DNA of 64,000 nucleotides from Cladochytrium replicatum. Its lineage: Eukaryota; Chytridiomycota; Chytridiomycetes; Cladochytriales; Cladochytriaceae. The position numbers were made by a program, and so were the translations under genes. Positions 11,659 through 20,926 of this stretch are shown one piece after another (position 1 is the stretch's first letter; each line of letters starts with the position of its first letter). The stretch is from positions 186,001 to 250,000 of the forward strand of contig JAHLKD010000005.1 in the NCBI GenBank assembly GCA_025526935.1, written 5' to 3'. The notes under the pieces were generated by a model that saw nothing but the letters and a program-made list of their open reading frames with translations, did no database searches and was not told the origin of the DNA.

Positions 11659-12746
11659 ATGTCAGCTAGGCCTTTCAGTCGAAGCCTTTGGATTCCATTG
11701 CGCCGGTCGAGCACGTCGGCAACGGGGGATGCGAGCAATGCAAACTCGATCAAGACATCTGCACCAACGATTAAGCGATTCTGGAAGACTGCGACATTCG
11801 GAGCGGATGATGGTAGCGGAATGTAAAATTTTAAGATTCGTGTTGTTTGATTTGCTTCGTTTCATGGTCAGATGGAAGTCATTTCGTGGCACTAGACAGC
11901 AGGAAGCTTAGGACTCCAGATGGAAAGCCTGTGCGGATAGATGCAGAACGCTACGGGCTGGCCGCAGCCATTGCTGCGGAATGGGAGAAGCAGGATAAAA
12001 TGCTGAAGCCTACCTCGCTTCCCTTGGTGAGCTCATCTCTAAATCTATATTGACATACTCATTGATTTTCTGTTACAGACTGGAATCATAATGAGGGCTT
12101 TGGATTCCTTCTCGGACAGTACAGAGGTTACAAAGGCTATCGACAATGTCTGCAGGTTCATACACACCGATTCTATCTGGTAAGTGTTGACTGATCTGGG
12201 CTCCCTCGCGTTGTTAAATTGATCCATTCCCAAGCTACATGCATGATTTCCCCGACAAACTGTTGGAGCTTCAGGACGAACGCTGGAAGCCGTTGATCCA
12301 GTGGACACTCGACACATACGGAGCAGAGCTTAAAACGACGATGGGAATCTTCTCGGTGAAGCAATCTGACGAAACAGTTTCCAAGCTCAGAGCAATTGTG
12401 GAATCCTTCGACCCTATAAAGTTGGCAGGTTTGCCAGTTTTAGACCTTGGAGCCTGAACGTCCACTGATCCTTTACATACGCAGCATTTGAGAAAGCAGT
12501 TTTGACCACCAAATCGTTCGTAATCGGCTTGGCACTCGCAGAGAGGCGGATCACGGTTGAGGAGGCGGTGAACGCAGCCCGTGTGGAGCTGGACGCACAA
12601 ATCAGCCGTTGGGGAGAAGTTGAGGACAGTAAGTTAAATTAAATTATTGTGAACCACTTAATTCATTAATCTTGGTAGGTCATGACGTAGACCATGCTGA
12701 TATGACTCGACAACTTGGTGCGGTGGCATGTGCGTTCATTTTGTGA
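11659..12746 (+). CDS. ATP12: Mitochondrial F1-ATPase assembly chaperone ATP12
   Basis: Six exons (11659-11812, 11872-12026, 12079-12179, 12235-12428, 12485-12628, 12679-12746) give 271 residues. The N-terminus is Arg/Ser-rich without acidic residues (MSARPFSRSLWIPLRRSS), a typical mitochondrial presequence. Family blocks are IKRFWKTATF, LDSRKLRTPDGKPVRI, YGLAAAIAAEWEKQ, the TDSICY block and the C-terminal FVIGLALAERRITVEEA. ATP12 binds the free F1 alpha subunit in the matrix until it is built into the alpha3beta3 hexamer. The length matches fungal and human (ATPAF2) homologues. The first exon had to be found outside the long open frames; the chosen ATG gives the presequence. Confidence 0.94.
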
Positions 12747-12790
12747 TACAAGCAAATACAAATACGATGTCTTTCAATAAGTTATGGTCG

Positions 12791-13600
12791 CTAAGTCTTT
12801 GCCGATGAGCCGAGATACCCTGGGTTCATACTCCGGTATGAACCCATCCCAACACCGGGAAGATGGGGGGGGCGCTTTGGAACGCCGTACATCAGCGTGG
12901 ATTGGATCTGCTGCCCGTCCACCGTGTCTCCCTTAGGACCGAGCCTTTTGTCTCCCTTAGAACAGAGAGCCTTTGCCTTTCCCCACTGTACCTTCAGAGG
13001 ATGATCTTTAAGCGTGAGATTATTGAATGATCAGCAGAACGATCCTTGCGCGCTAGCTTTTGTAATGCGTCACGGGCGGCCGCCGACGCCTTCGACGAAT
13101 CAACGACCGTGTCCGCAGGCCCATGCTGATCAAATTTGGTTCAATTCAGTTGAAAGAGCTTCTCGATAACTTTCTGTTCCATATTTGTGACGATCCACAC
13201 TCTGTTGCCGTCAGAAAGGGGTACAGCGTTCTGGGTGGCCAAAACAGAGTCACGCACTTGTGTCGGCAAGACTATTTATTAAAACATAGAAAAATGCACA
13301 AGAATTCGATGAAAGGAGAGTTTACAATATTCGAGATTGAGAACACAAGTCGGACAGACGTTCTTTATCTTTGCGCACGTTTGGCAGATTTCTGTCTTTT
13401 TGAACCGCATCCCCTGACCAGGGCTCCATTTGAAAACGGTAAACGGTTGACCGCAGATCTTGCATTCTTTCCGAAACCCTCCTTCATCAATCGAACGTAA
13501 GGATTGTTTCCTAGACATGTTTCGCACTGAACGAGAGTTGAGAATCTGTCCTCACCAGAATTGGAAACTCGGATCGCTCCCTCCTCTCAAGAAAGATTAC
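12791..13600 (-). pseudogene. Relic of pre-mRNA splicing factor Slt11/Ecm2 (RBM22 family) with internal deletion
   Basis: The minus strand keeps the cysteine-rich N-terminal part of RBM22/Slt11 ([55 protein letters not shown]) and the extreme C-terminus of its RRM (FNNLTLKDHPLKVQWGKAKA) with the tail. The CCCH zinc finger and most of the RRM, which should lie between them, are missing at about 13030-13045. Other damage: a one-base loss in an A run near 13468 shifts the frame, and the segment at 13555-13527 in a normal intron position is only 29 nt. A TGA lies in frame at 13143-13141 (or inside a possible 45-nt intron). No start codon was found. The gene ends tail-to-tail with ATP12. An intact copy should exist elsewhere, since this spliceosome factor is widely conserved. 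Confidence 0.75.
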
Positions 13601-14012
13601 AGCAGAGTGGGCATGGGACGAGAGCTCAGCGCAGTGTTCCAAAATCCTTGTTTGCAACGCTAATGGCGCAGCAGATAAGTTGGAGTTGCATGCACGGTTT
13701 GGGCAGCTGACACTGTGGCTAGAATACCTTTGGTATTTTGGCTGAGTGGTTGGTTTTAACACTGGATTAAACCGTAAGTTATCGGCTGTATTAGATGAGA
13801 AGATACCAACAGATGCCGGTAGAGGGATTGAAACATTAATCAGAGATCGCACGCAAAGATACGCAAACGAAGTGAACTCTCATTGATCATAATATCTGAC
13901 ATCTCAAAGATTTCCAGTGAAGTGACGATCACTCATGGACTTAGCACGATGCTCGTGCCCCGCTCGGTTGCGCATCTACTAAACAAAAGATCCTCAACTA
14001 GTCGCATCAGCT
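13601..14012. other. Intergenic between two gene relics
   Basis: This stretch holds the region upstream of the Slt11 relic. A minus-strand frame covers 13511-13852 but shows no recognisable domain. It may contain decayed 5' sequence. Confidence 0.3.
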
Positions 14013-14607
14013 GTGGAAAGCTTCTACGTACGAGATGTTGAAACCATATGCCCAGCACCACCCGTAATAACTAGAAACAAAGACTTGCAGGAACATGAGT
14101 CATTTTGCACCAACGTCAAAAGAGGACTTGTTTGCCACGTCAGTCCAGTTCTCACGGCTCACTTATACGCAAATGTAGGACAGCCATTTTCCGCACCAAA
14201 GCAGTTCGCGCCGTTCATGCAATCAAAGAATTCCGATTCAACAAATTGGGAAGAAGCTTCAGCTTCTGGGATCGAATTTGGTGAGCTTGAAACCTTTTGC
14301 CTTTTGCAATATGATTATGACGAAGATATTGATACGCTCATGGAGGCTATGGACGCGGAGTTATCTGCGACAAAGTTAGGAAATGATTTCGTCCGCGCTA
14401 GCTCACGTCGTCGATGAGGAGGACGAAGGAGAGGGCCAAATTGTGGGGATAGGCGAGGCATATACTAAGCCTGTGGACTTTGACCTGAATTTGGTAAAAA
14501 CTTACTCGAGTCGTTCTGGGTTGGCGGGACCAGCATCGAACCTGCTGGCCTCGCTTGGACTTAAAATCACCCGCGAGACCGTGAGCAGATTGGATGTGAA
14601 GAATTGA
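14013..14607 (+). pseudogene. Relic of the C-terminal part of an Ecdysoneless (Ecd/SGT1-like) protein
   Basis: The plus strand contains the conserved C-terminal blocks of Ecdysoneless: DEDIDTLMEAMDAEL (about 14319-14365), then KPVDFDLNLVK and GLAGPASNLLASLGL (about 14470-14565). The blocks lie in different frames. A shift lies near 14395 (SSRRR stop versus VVDEEDEGEG). In the run GTAAAAAC near 14494 one A is lacking for the expected KNLLESF, and a few more bases are lost after it. The N-terminal two thirds of the family cannot be recognised; the first 90 residues of the open frame at 14013 have no match I know. Ecd acts in splicing and cell-cycle control in animals and fungi. This copy cannot give a complete protein. 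Confidence 0.65.
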
Positions 14608-14790
14608 CTGAGGATTTCGTGGGAGGAAGGGAATGCCATTTATTGTTTCTTCATTCGGGGTTAAAAACGATCAATAGTGCGTTACTAGTACCAAAACATT
14701 TGCAATCCTGTTATCGCAAGTGAAACACGCAGATAGGCACTCATGGCCACAAAACCACCGATAGTTATAATAACCACAACATCGTCTCAT

Positions 14791-17465
14791 CTACTCCCCC
14801 TCCACCTTCTCCGCTCCTTCTGCCAAGGTCGGAGCAGCTGCAAGTGCAGCGCTAGAGGTAGCCGCAGTGATTGTGGCTGTAGGTACACCGACAGAATTGA
14901 ACGTGAACTGGCCCTCGGCACCTAAAGTTGTCACGACTTCTTGAAGCTTGGAGAGCAACTCTGGAGCGAGAATGATGGAGTTCGAGAGTGGTGGGTTCGA
15001 CGTAGGGTGATTCTAGAATCAGCAAGAAGAATGAGGAATATAGGAGAAAAAGATTCAAGCAAGCACTCACGTTAGGGTCTTTGAATGAACTGTGACTCTG
15101 GAGAAGTGCAGAGGAAATTAGAAAGTGCACGATAAACTGTCCCAAGAAATCATCTTGAAGGAAACGCTTAAACGATTTGTCTACCGGCCATTATAATGAG
15201 AAAATAGCAAAATGAAGTAAATGAGTTGAACTAATAGTCACCAATGTTAGCCGTAGGGGCATTCAATAGTTCGAATGCAATTGACTCAGCCGATTGCATC
15301 AAAGCAATGCTTTTCGTCCATGTTTCCGTCGCCGTCTCGGTGACGTTGCAAACAAACGCCAGCGCTTTAACCGGCGAGTGGAGGAACAATGTGAACAGGT
15401 TCCCAATCTGAGTGGTATCTGGAGCAGAACGTTAAGATAATGGATGAGATTAATGAGATATATTTACTCCCCTGCGGTTACCTTTGATGGTTGTCGGGTA
15501 CTCTGTAGGGCTCATGAGACAAACGAATGCCTGAGAAAACACCCGTCCGATGGACTGTGGGAAGATTAATTAGTAACAATTTTCTCTCAGCGAAATGATT
15601 ACTCACTTTAAAGGCAGAGCTGTTGTTACTGTCCACAATCACAAAGAGCGGCTTTCGAGTGAACGGACCCAGATCTCCAGGGTGCAGAGAGTGAACCAGC
15701 GAAATTTGATCAGCGTCAATCTTTTCCGGCATTTTTCTGGCAAAGTTGACAGCTGTTGCGACTCCACCTAGGTATCCCGAGTTGTCTTGATCTACCTTGA
15801 CGTTTCGCTTAGATCCGTCAGCGGACAAGAACAGCAATAATGCTGAATTGTCGGAAATATCCTGGTGGAACACGCATAAGGCATGGATAGATGAACCGCT
15901 TATGATACAAACCTTGAAAGCCGTAGAAATATAGAGCATGAGCTGTGACAAGGTCGGCCGGTACAACAGATACTTGTGAGGGTTAGTCCTCCGTGTCGCA
16001 ACAGGTTTTTCTCCTGCAGATTCGTCACCTGCTGCGGCCTCGCCTTCCTTCTTCTCCGCTGCAGCTTCAGGCTTGTTGCCCATGCTCATACCACTGCTGG
16101 AAGGCTGCGTAGCCGGCTCTCGCTCGAGAGATTGCAACATACGGTACATGTCCAGGGTGAGCTCAGAAAATTTGATCTGATGTTACATGAGCGAGAATGC
16201 TTAAAAAAATATGAAGATGCAAAGCCAACCTGATTTTGATAGTTTCCGACCAGAATGGCTTCCTGCAACTTCAATTTTTGCTGACCATCTTTGTCGAATT
16301 TCAGGCTGCGCTCCACTTGCAGTCGAGTTGGTGCAGAGAGAGGGTTGCCGTCATTGTCCGCCGGCGCTAACTTCCTCTCAGCCTTGTGGAATACATTGTT
16401 AGCCCTCCTCAAAATAATGCTAGAGCAGATACCTCGAGGAAGGTCGATATTTCAGATAGAACCGCATTCCACTCCGCCGCATCATTTGGTTTGAATACTT
16501 TGGTGTATTCATCCACCAATGTGGTGAGCTCTTCCATCAACTTCTTGATGATTTCGCTTCGGTTGAGGAGGAGGCACACAACAATAAATCTAGCATAGTA
16601 TCGAAGCTTCTTGATCACCAATGACGGACTGCAGATTGAAATTAAGTAGAGAGGCTTTGAGAACCGGAAGATCTCACTTTTTGGCATCCATCACGTCCTT
16701 AAAGTATTGACGGTCCCGCGTCGCTTCATAAAATACATAAGATTCATACAGGTAATTGGTCTCGCTTGTTCGGAGGTAGTAGTGGTAGTATAGTTCTACC
16801 GGAATGTTAGAATCACACTAGAATATCAGAAAATCCACGGATACGTACGACCTATTTTGGATGCAATTTCTCCAATCTCCCACCGTTTAAGGCCATAAGA
16901 TTCTTTGTTCTCAAGAACGGCACTGTTATACACAAGTGTTAATGCAAGAACACAATATTAATAAACCTGAAACCCTCTTAGAAAACAAAATCATACCGGT
17001 TTTGCTGCTGGAACTTCCACAGCTTTGTGTAAACCTCAAATGTGCGTTGAAAGTATGGCTGCCAGTTCCGTCCTGTTGGGGGAAGATCCCTAAAAGACAT
17101 CTGAGCGAATACTCTTCCATCAACAAGCCAAAACTGTGCACCTTAAGCCAGCGAACAGTTGTTGAGACTTTTCCAGTAGAAACTGAAATTCTGAAAGAAT
17201 ATGTAAATGATGATTGTCGAAAGAAAGTGTGATTCATTGCCGGGCCGATTGTGTGGCACGAAAGTGCGTGAACGATAGCATCAATGTATCCAAGGCACCA
17301 ACCTTCCACTATTTTAACATTGTCTGGCGCGGCTCCTTGTGGTGGCAGGGCCTGTTGCTGTTGCTGGAGAGCCGTCGGATCTTGGCCTGGTGCAGGGGCA
17401 CTAGTCGGAGCCACCGAGCCGGCGACAGAAGACGCAGGAGCAGCAGCCTGTTGTTGCGGGTCCAT
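14791..17465 (-). CDS. SCAI: SCAI-family protein (suppressor of cancer cell invasion homologue)
   Basis: Thirteen exons (17465-17303, 17190-17142, 17089-16997, 16922-16849, 16795-16678, 16628-16433, 16382-16230, 16176-15913, 15861-15607, 15554-15482, 15418-15242, 15180-15071, 15012-14791) join in frame to 648 residues; human SCAI has about 600. After a Gln/Pro/Ala-rich N-terminus come the family blocks QRTFEVYTKLWKFQQQNR, LKRWEIGEIASKIG, YYHYYLRTSETNYLYE, YRPTLSQLMLYISTAFK and DLGPFTRKPLFVIVDS. In animals SCAI binds MRTF/MAL and 53BP1 in the nucleus. The fungal role is unknown, and Dikarya largely lack it. All splice junctions are GT-AG. The C-terminal 30 residues are Ala/Thr-rich and probably disordered. 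Confidence 0.92.
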
Positions 17466-17872
17466 CAATGGAGCGTTGTCTCGAATGGAGTGATTCTGAT
17501 GTGAGAGATCGGGATGGTGTGCTGAATGTGTGGCGGCGACTTGGGACAGGCAAGGAGGAGTTGGGCACGTGAGCAAGGGACGTCAAATAAGCGGGATCAA
17601 AGGGCGGAAATTGCATGGATACAGAGTATACAAGAGTACTAGACACAAAAAAGAAAGTGCGTTGAACTCAATGCACGACATCAGCACAGCTACTATGTGA
17701 TCTTGTGAATTCCATCCCAAGACACCCCGATCTGGATGGTATGTGATCTTGTGAATTCCATCCCAAGACACCTCGATCTGGATGGTCTGCAGGTTCTAGA
17801 ACTTCAGCAACTTAAGCATGCAGCAGACGCACAGCAGAGGATCCAAAATACGCACGTATCACCGATGACGGG
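17466..17872. other. Intergenic with a short tandem duplication
   Basis: This interval lies between the SCAI start and the LAMTOR2 stop. It carries the 46-bp direct repeat listed separately and no coding signal. Confidence 0.4.
17694..17785. repeat. 46-bp tandem duplication (2 copies)
   Basis: Positions 17694-17739 are repeated directly at 17740-17785 with one mismatch (ACCCCG versus ACCTCG). The unit begins TATGTGATCTTG. It lies in the SCAI 5' region. It resembles in kind the 83-bp and 68-bp duplications elsewhere in the window, though the mismatch argues this one is a real, older duplication. Confidence 0.9.
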
Positions 17873-18442
17873 TCATGGGTCTAATTGCTCCAACTGCCCG
17901 TAAAGATGGTCATAAAGTGCACGGGTCTGGGCATTGCGAAACTGTTAATACGAGTACAGACGGTAAGCGTGAGTGCCCACCTTTGTCTTGAGAATGCCAA
18001 AATCCACCGTTTCTAGTGCCACGGTACAAAGAATGAAGTGGGCAATCCTTGTCATCACCAATCTTCCATGCTGCCAGAAGCAAAATATGACCTTTGAGCT
18101 TCCGATCACCTCCTTCAATATTCATTATACCTCGCAGTCCAAGAAGATATAGTGCATGTTTTCAGATTCTCCGATAATACTCCCACCCACACGTTCATAA
18201 GCGAGCCACAGCTGAGAGCCCACTGCTGCTATAATTTTTGCGGACTTTTCTGAACCACCGGCGAATTGTACGAGCGAGCCGTCGGGGTTGAACAGGCTTT
18301 CAGTTGATACCCATCAATGAATTATTGAAGTTCGAAGCGAACAGGAGCAATGTGCTTACATTGTTGAGCGCACGCCGTTTGAATTCGCTTGATCCAGCAC
18401 TTGGGCCAGAGCCCGCGGCTTCAGCAGCAGCACTGTTGACAT
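17873..18442 (-). CDS. LAMTOR2: Ragulator subunit LAMTOR2 (roadblock/LC7 domain, p14)
   Basis: Four exons (18442-18360, 18296-18131, 18070-17981, 17941-17873) give 135 residues; human LAMTOR2 has 125. The protein starts MSTVLLLKPRALAQVLDQAN, followed by LFNPDGSLVQFAGG, then LWLAYERVGGSIIGES, IFLDCEHGRLVMTRIAHF, and VALETVDFGILKTK. These match the human sequence block by block. LAMTOR2 pairs with LAMTOR3 and, in the Ragulator, anchors Rag GTPases and TORC1 on lysosome/vacuole membranes. The exons are short and lie in changing frames, so single-frame views show only shadows of it. It is divergently arranged with CCZ1, with 36 bp between start codons. Confidence 0.9.
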
Positions 18443-18478
18443 TTGACCCACTCAAAATCTCAGCCACACATCTTCCCA
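18443..18478. promoter_or_regulatory. 36-bp divergent start region between LAMTOR2 and CCZ1
   Basis: Only 36 bp separate the two start codons, leaving no room for two independent core promoters. The CCZ1 5' UTR must be extremely short or overlap the LAMTOR2 first exon. The shared location suggests co-expression of two late-endosome regulators. Confidence 0.55.
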
Positions 18479-20517
18479 ATGCCCCCACCGAATTTTGAAT
18501 TCTTCTGCGTCTACAATTCCGCATTCGGACCGACAGAAGAGACAGCATCGCAGGCATTACTGTACTTTGATCCCCCAGGACTCAGTGAGAATGACAGAAC
18601 GCGACAGATGGGAATGCTTATGGCAATCGAGAAGTTCGCATCGTGGGTTGCAATCCAACTCAAACAACACATGAAAGTTCATCATTAATTTAAACTAGAA
18701 TATTCTCAAAGGATTCATGCAGCAGTCTGGTGACTAAAAAGGCTCGATTCGCAATGTATGAGCCCGAGCCTGGATACTGGATGGTTTTTGTGAGTCTCGA
18801 AGGTGGCAACATAGCAAAGAAAAGGATGTGGGATATTAATTGAACATCGTTGGAGCAGAAGGTGCGATTGCTGACGCTGGAGGGTAGGAAAGCGCAGCTT
18901 ACGAAGACGCAATCGTTCGGGACATCGTCTTCCTCCGAGGCATCAGTGGACGATCCACCACGACGAAAGAAACAGTCTGTTTATGTGGACGATATCTCTG
19001 AGTCGGCATTGGCACGAGTTCTTCGGAGAGCATACGAGAACTTTCAGGTTTTATGCTTCGGAATGATTCATTGGCCCAACCAGGATATAACAATAAGATT
19101 TCTGTTTGATGCAGCTAATACACAAAGGCTTCGTGCACGTTGCTGAAAAGCACGGAATTGACGTTTTGCGGAGGGTGCTAGAGGAATTCTACAGCTGGTA
19201 CATTCCTCACATCGATTTCGGAACGCTCGACATGACGAATGCATTGGAAGGTATCATGCGGAACACTGGTTCTCATGTTGCCAAATGTTTCTAAGCTTTC
19301 CTTCTATTAAGCTGTTCACTATCTCACGCTCGACACAACAGCATATTCATCAGCAATCACAACCCTCCAATCTCTTGCTTCGTGCTTCTTCCCAACAGCC
19401 GCATCAGTTCTCTTATATCGACACCAACTCGTTCACTTCACAACCACGCAGGGCATATCTGATGTTAGTCACATCCTTCCGCTCTACGAGTATATCACAC
19501 ATCCGGAGACTGGAAAGTTTTCGGACTCGGTGGTTAATCAGGTGAAGCCGAAAGGAGAGCCAGTGATTTCAACTATGCCAACTGGGCTGCGAGACTCAAG
19601 AGAATTGGAAGGGTCAAATGATGCTGGGAGCGTCGGAGAAGATCGACGATCAGGACCTGGAACTGGAGACTTACTGAGACGTGGGCTGGGGATCAGTTCC
19701 AATCAACCTGTGGCCAAATTCTCAGGCTTCTTGATCGGCCCCCTCGGGAACGATGCAGTTGATGGAGGTCCATTAAAGCTATACATCGGTCCAACTGCAA
19801 CCGAGACATTCGCACTCATGTATCAGGTACGAAATTGGGTAGTCGATATGGCTACATCAGCTGACATAAATCAAGTTTGAGGAAGATCTGACGGTCGTAT
19901 TCTTAATTCCTGCGTCGTTTGTGGACGACGAGCAAATGACAAATCTCAGAACCTGGAGCTTTTACGAGAGACTCCAAGAGGCGATAGAAAAAGACTTCCG
20001 AGTTCTACTTGGGCTTATCGAAGAAAGTATTAATTCAAGCCGGAAAGGAAGGTGAGTGAGAATAAACGTACCTCCTACTTTGTACACTAAATTTTTAAAA
20101 TCAGCGAATCTGGGCGATACATCTTCCATGAAAATATTACTTTAGGGATCAAATCATCTGTCGGGGCCAGGAGGAATACTGTTGTGACAGAAGATATCGT
20201 CGATAGCTTGAACCAGGTTCACGATGTGATTCAACGGTACTGATGTAGTTCGATTATTGACGGCTCTGCTCATTCGCACTAAAACAGAAAGGAGTTGGGA
20301 CTGGGTCAACTTTGGGTCAAGACCGGAAAAGAATACTGGGTTGGGGCAAATCAGAGTGATGGAAATGCCCTGTATAGCGTGCTGCCCAAGCACGATGCTT
20401 CGCTCTTGGATATTGAAGGTAACAAGGGTCCTTTTCACAACGTTAATTTGGTTAAGGTTTGAAATTTCAGACGAACTGAGGCGGATTTCCAGAAATGTGC
20501 GGCTGGATCATGATTGA
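18479..20517 (+). CDS. CCZ1: Vacuolar fusion protein CCZ1 (Mon1-Ccz1 Rab7 GEF subunit)
   Basis: Nine exons (18479-18642, 18726-18789, 18859-19047, 19115-19250, 19312-19826, 19876-20051, 20105-20236, 20288-20418, 20471-20517) give 517 residues; the human protein has 482. The N-terminal longin domain begins NFEFFCVYNSAFGPTEE, with LLYFDPPGLSENDRTRQ and EPEPGYWMVF. Later blocks are VHYLTLDTTAYSSAITTLQSL and SVLLYRHQLVHFT. The C-terminal domain has LGQLWVKTGKEYWVGANQ and LPKHDASLLDIE. CCZ1 with MON1 activates Ypt7/Rab7 on late endosomes and autophagosomes. A Ser/Gly-rich insert lies near residues 250-290. All junctions are GT-AG and the frame is clean. Confidence 0.9.
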
Positions 20518-20926
20518 TCTTTTGAATGTTTGATGGCAGTGTACTGTTCGAATACACCAACGTAACATCATCATTGCATTATTTATACAGAAAATTCGTT
20601 GCATGCCAAGCTGTGATTCACGATACGAGGCTTGTGCGATAACGAGTTTTCGGTTATTAAGTAATTTATACTATTTGATAGACACCGCACGTTGCACCTT
20701 TCCCTAACGTCGCGCCACGGCCGCGCCATATGTGAGAGCCCCGCCGCCACAGCCACAGCCCACCACCACCGATAACCGAGAAGACGACGAGAACATCGGG
20801 TCAGTTTCATGAATTAAACTTGATGGAAGCTAATTGTACTTGTGCAGGGTGTAAAATCCACCGACCCAGGATTGTTGAAACAAACACTCTGTAGCGAGCG
20901 GTGGCTTCATTTCGTGACCTGGTGTA
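20518..20926. other. Intergenic (CCZ1 3' end to DysF gene start)
   Basis: No coding signal, RNA gene or repeat was seen. It should hold the promoter of the following large gene. Confidence 0.35.

Noticed and set aside
12822-12845. Perfect hairpin with a 10-bp stem and TCCG loop
   Set aside because: It lies in the C-terminal coding part of the Slt11 relic (GMGSYRSMNPG) and is most likely chance within coding sequence, not a terminator.
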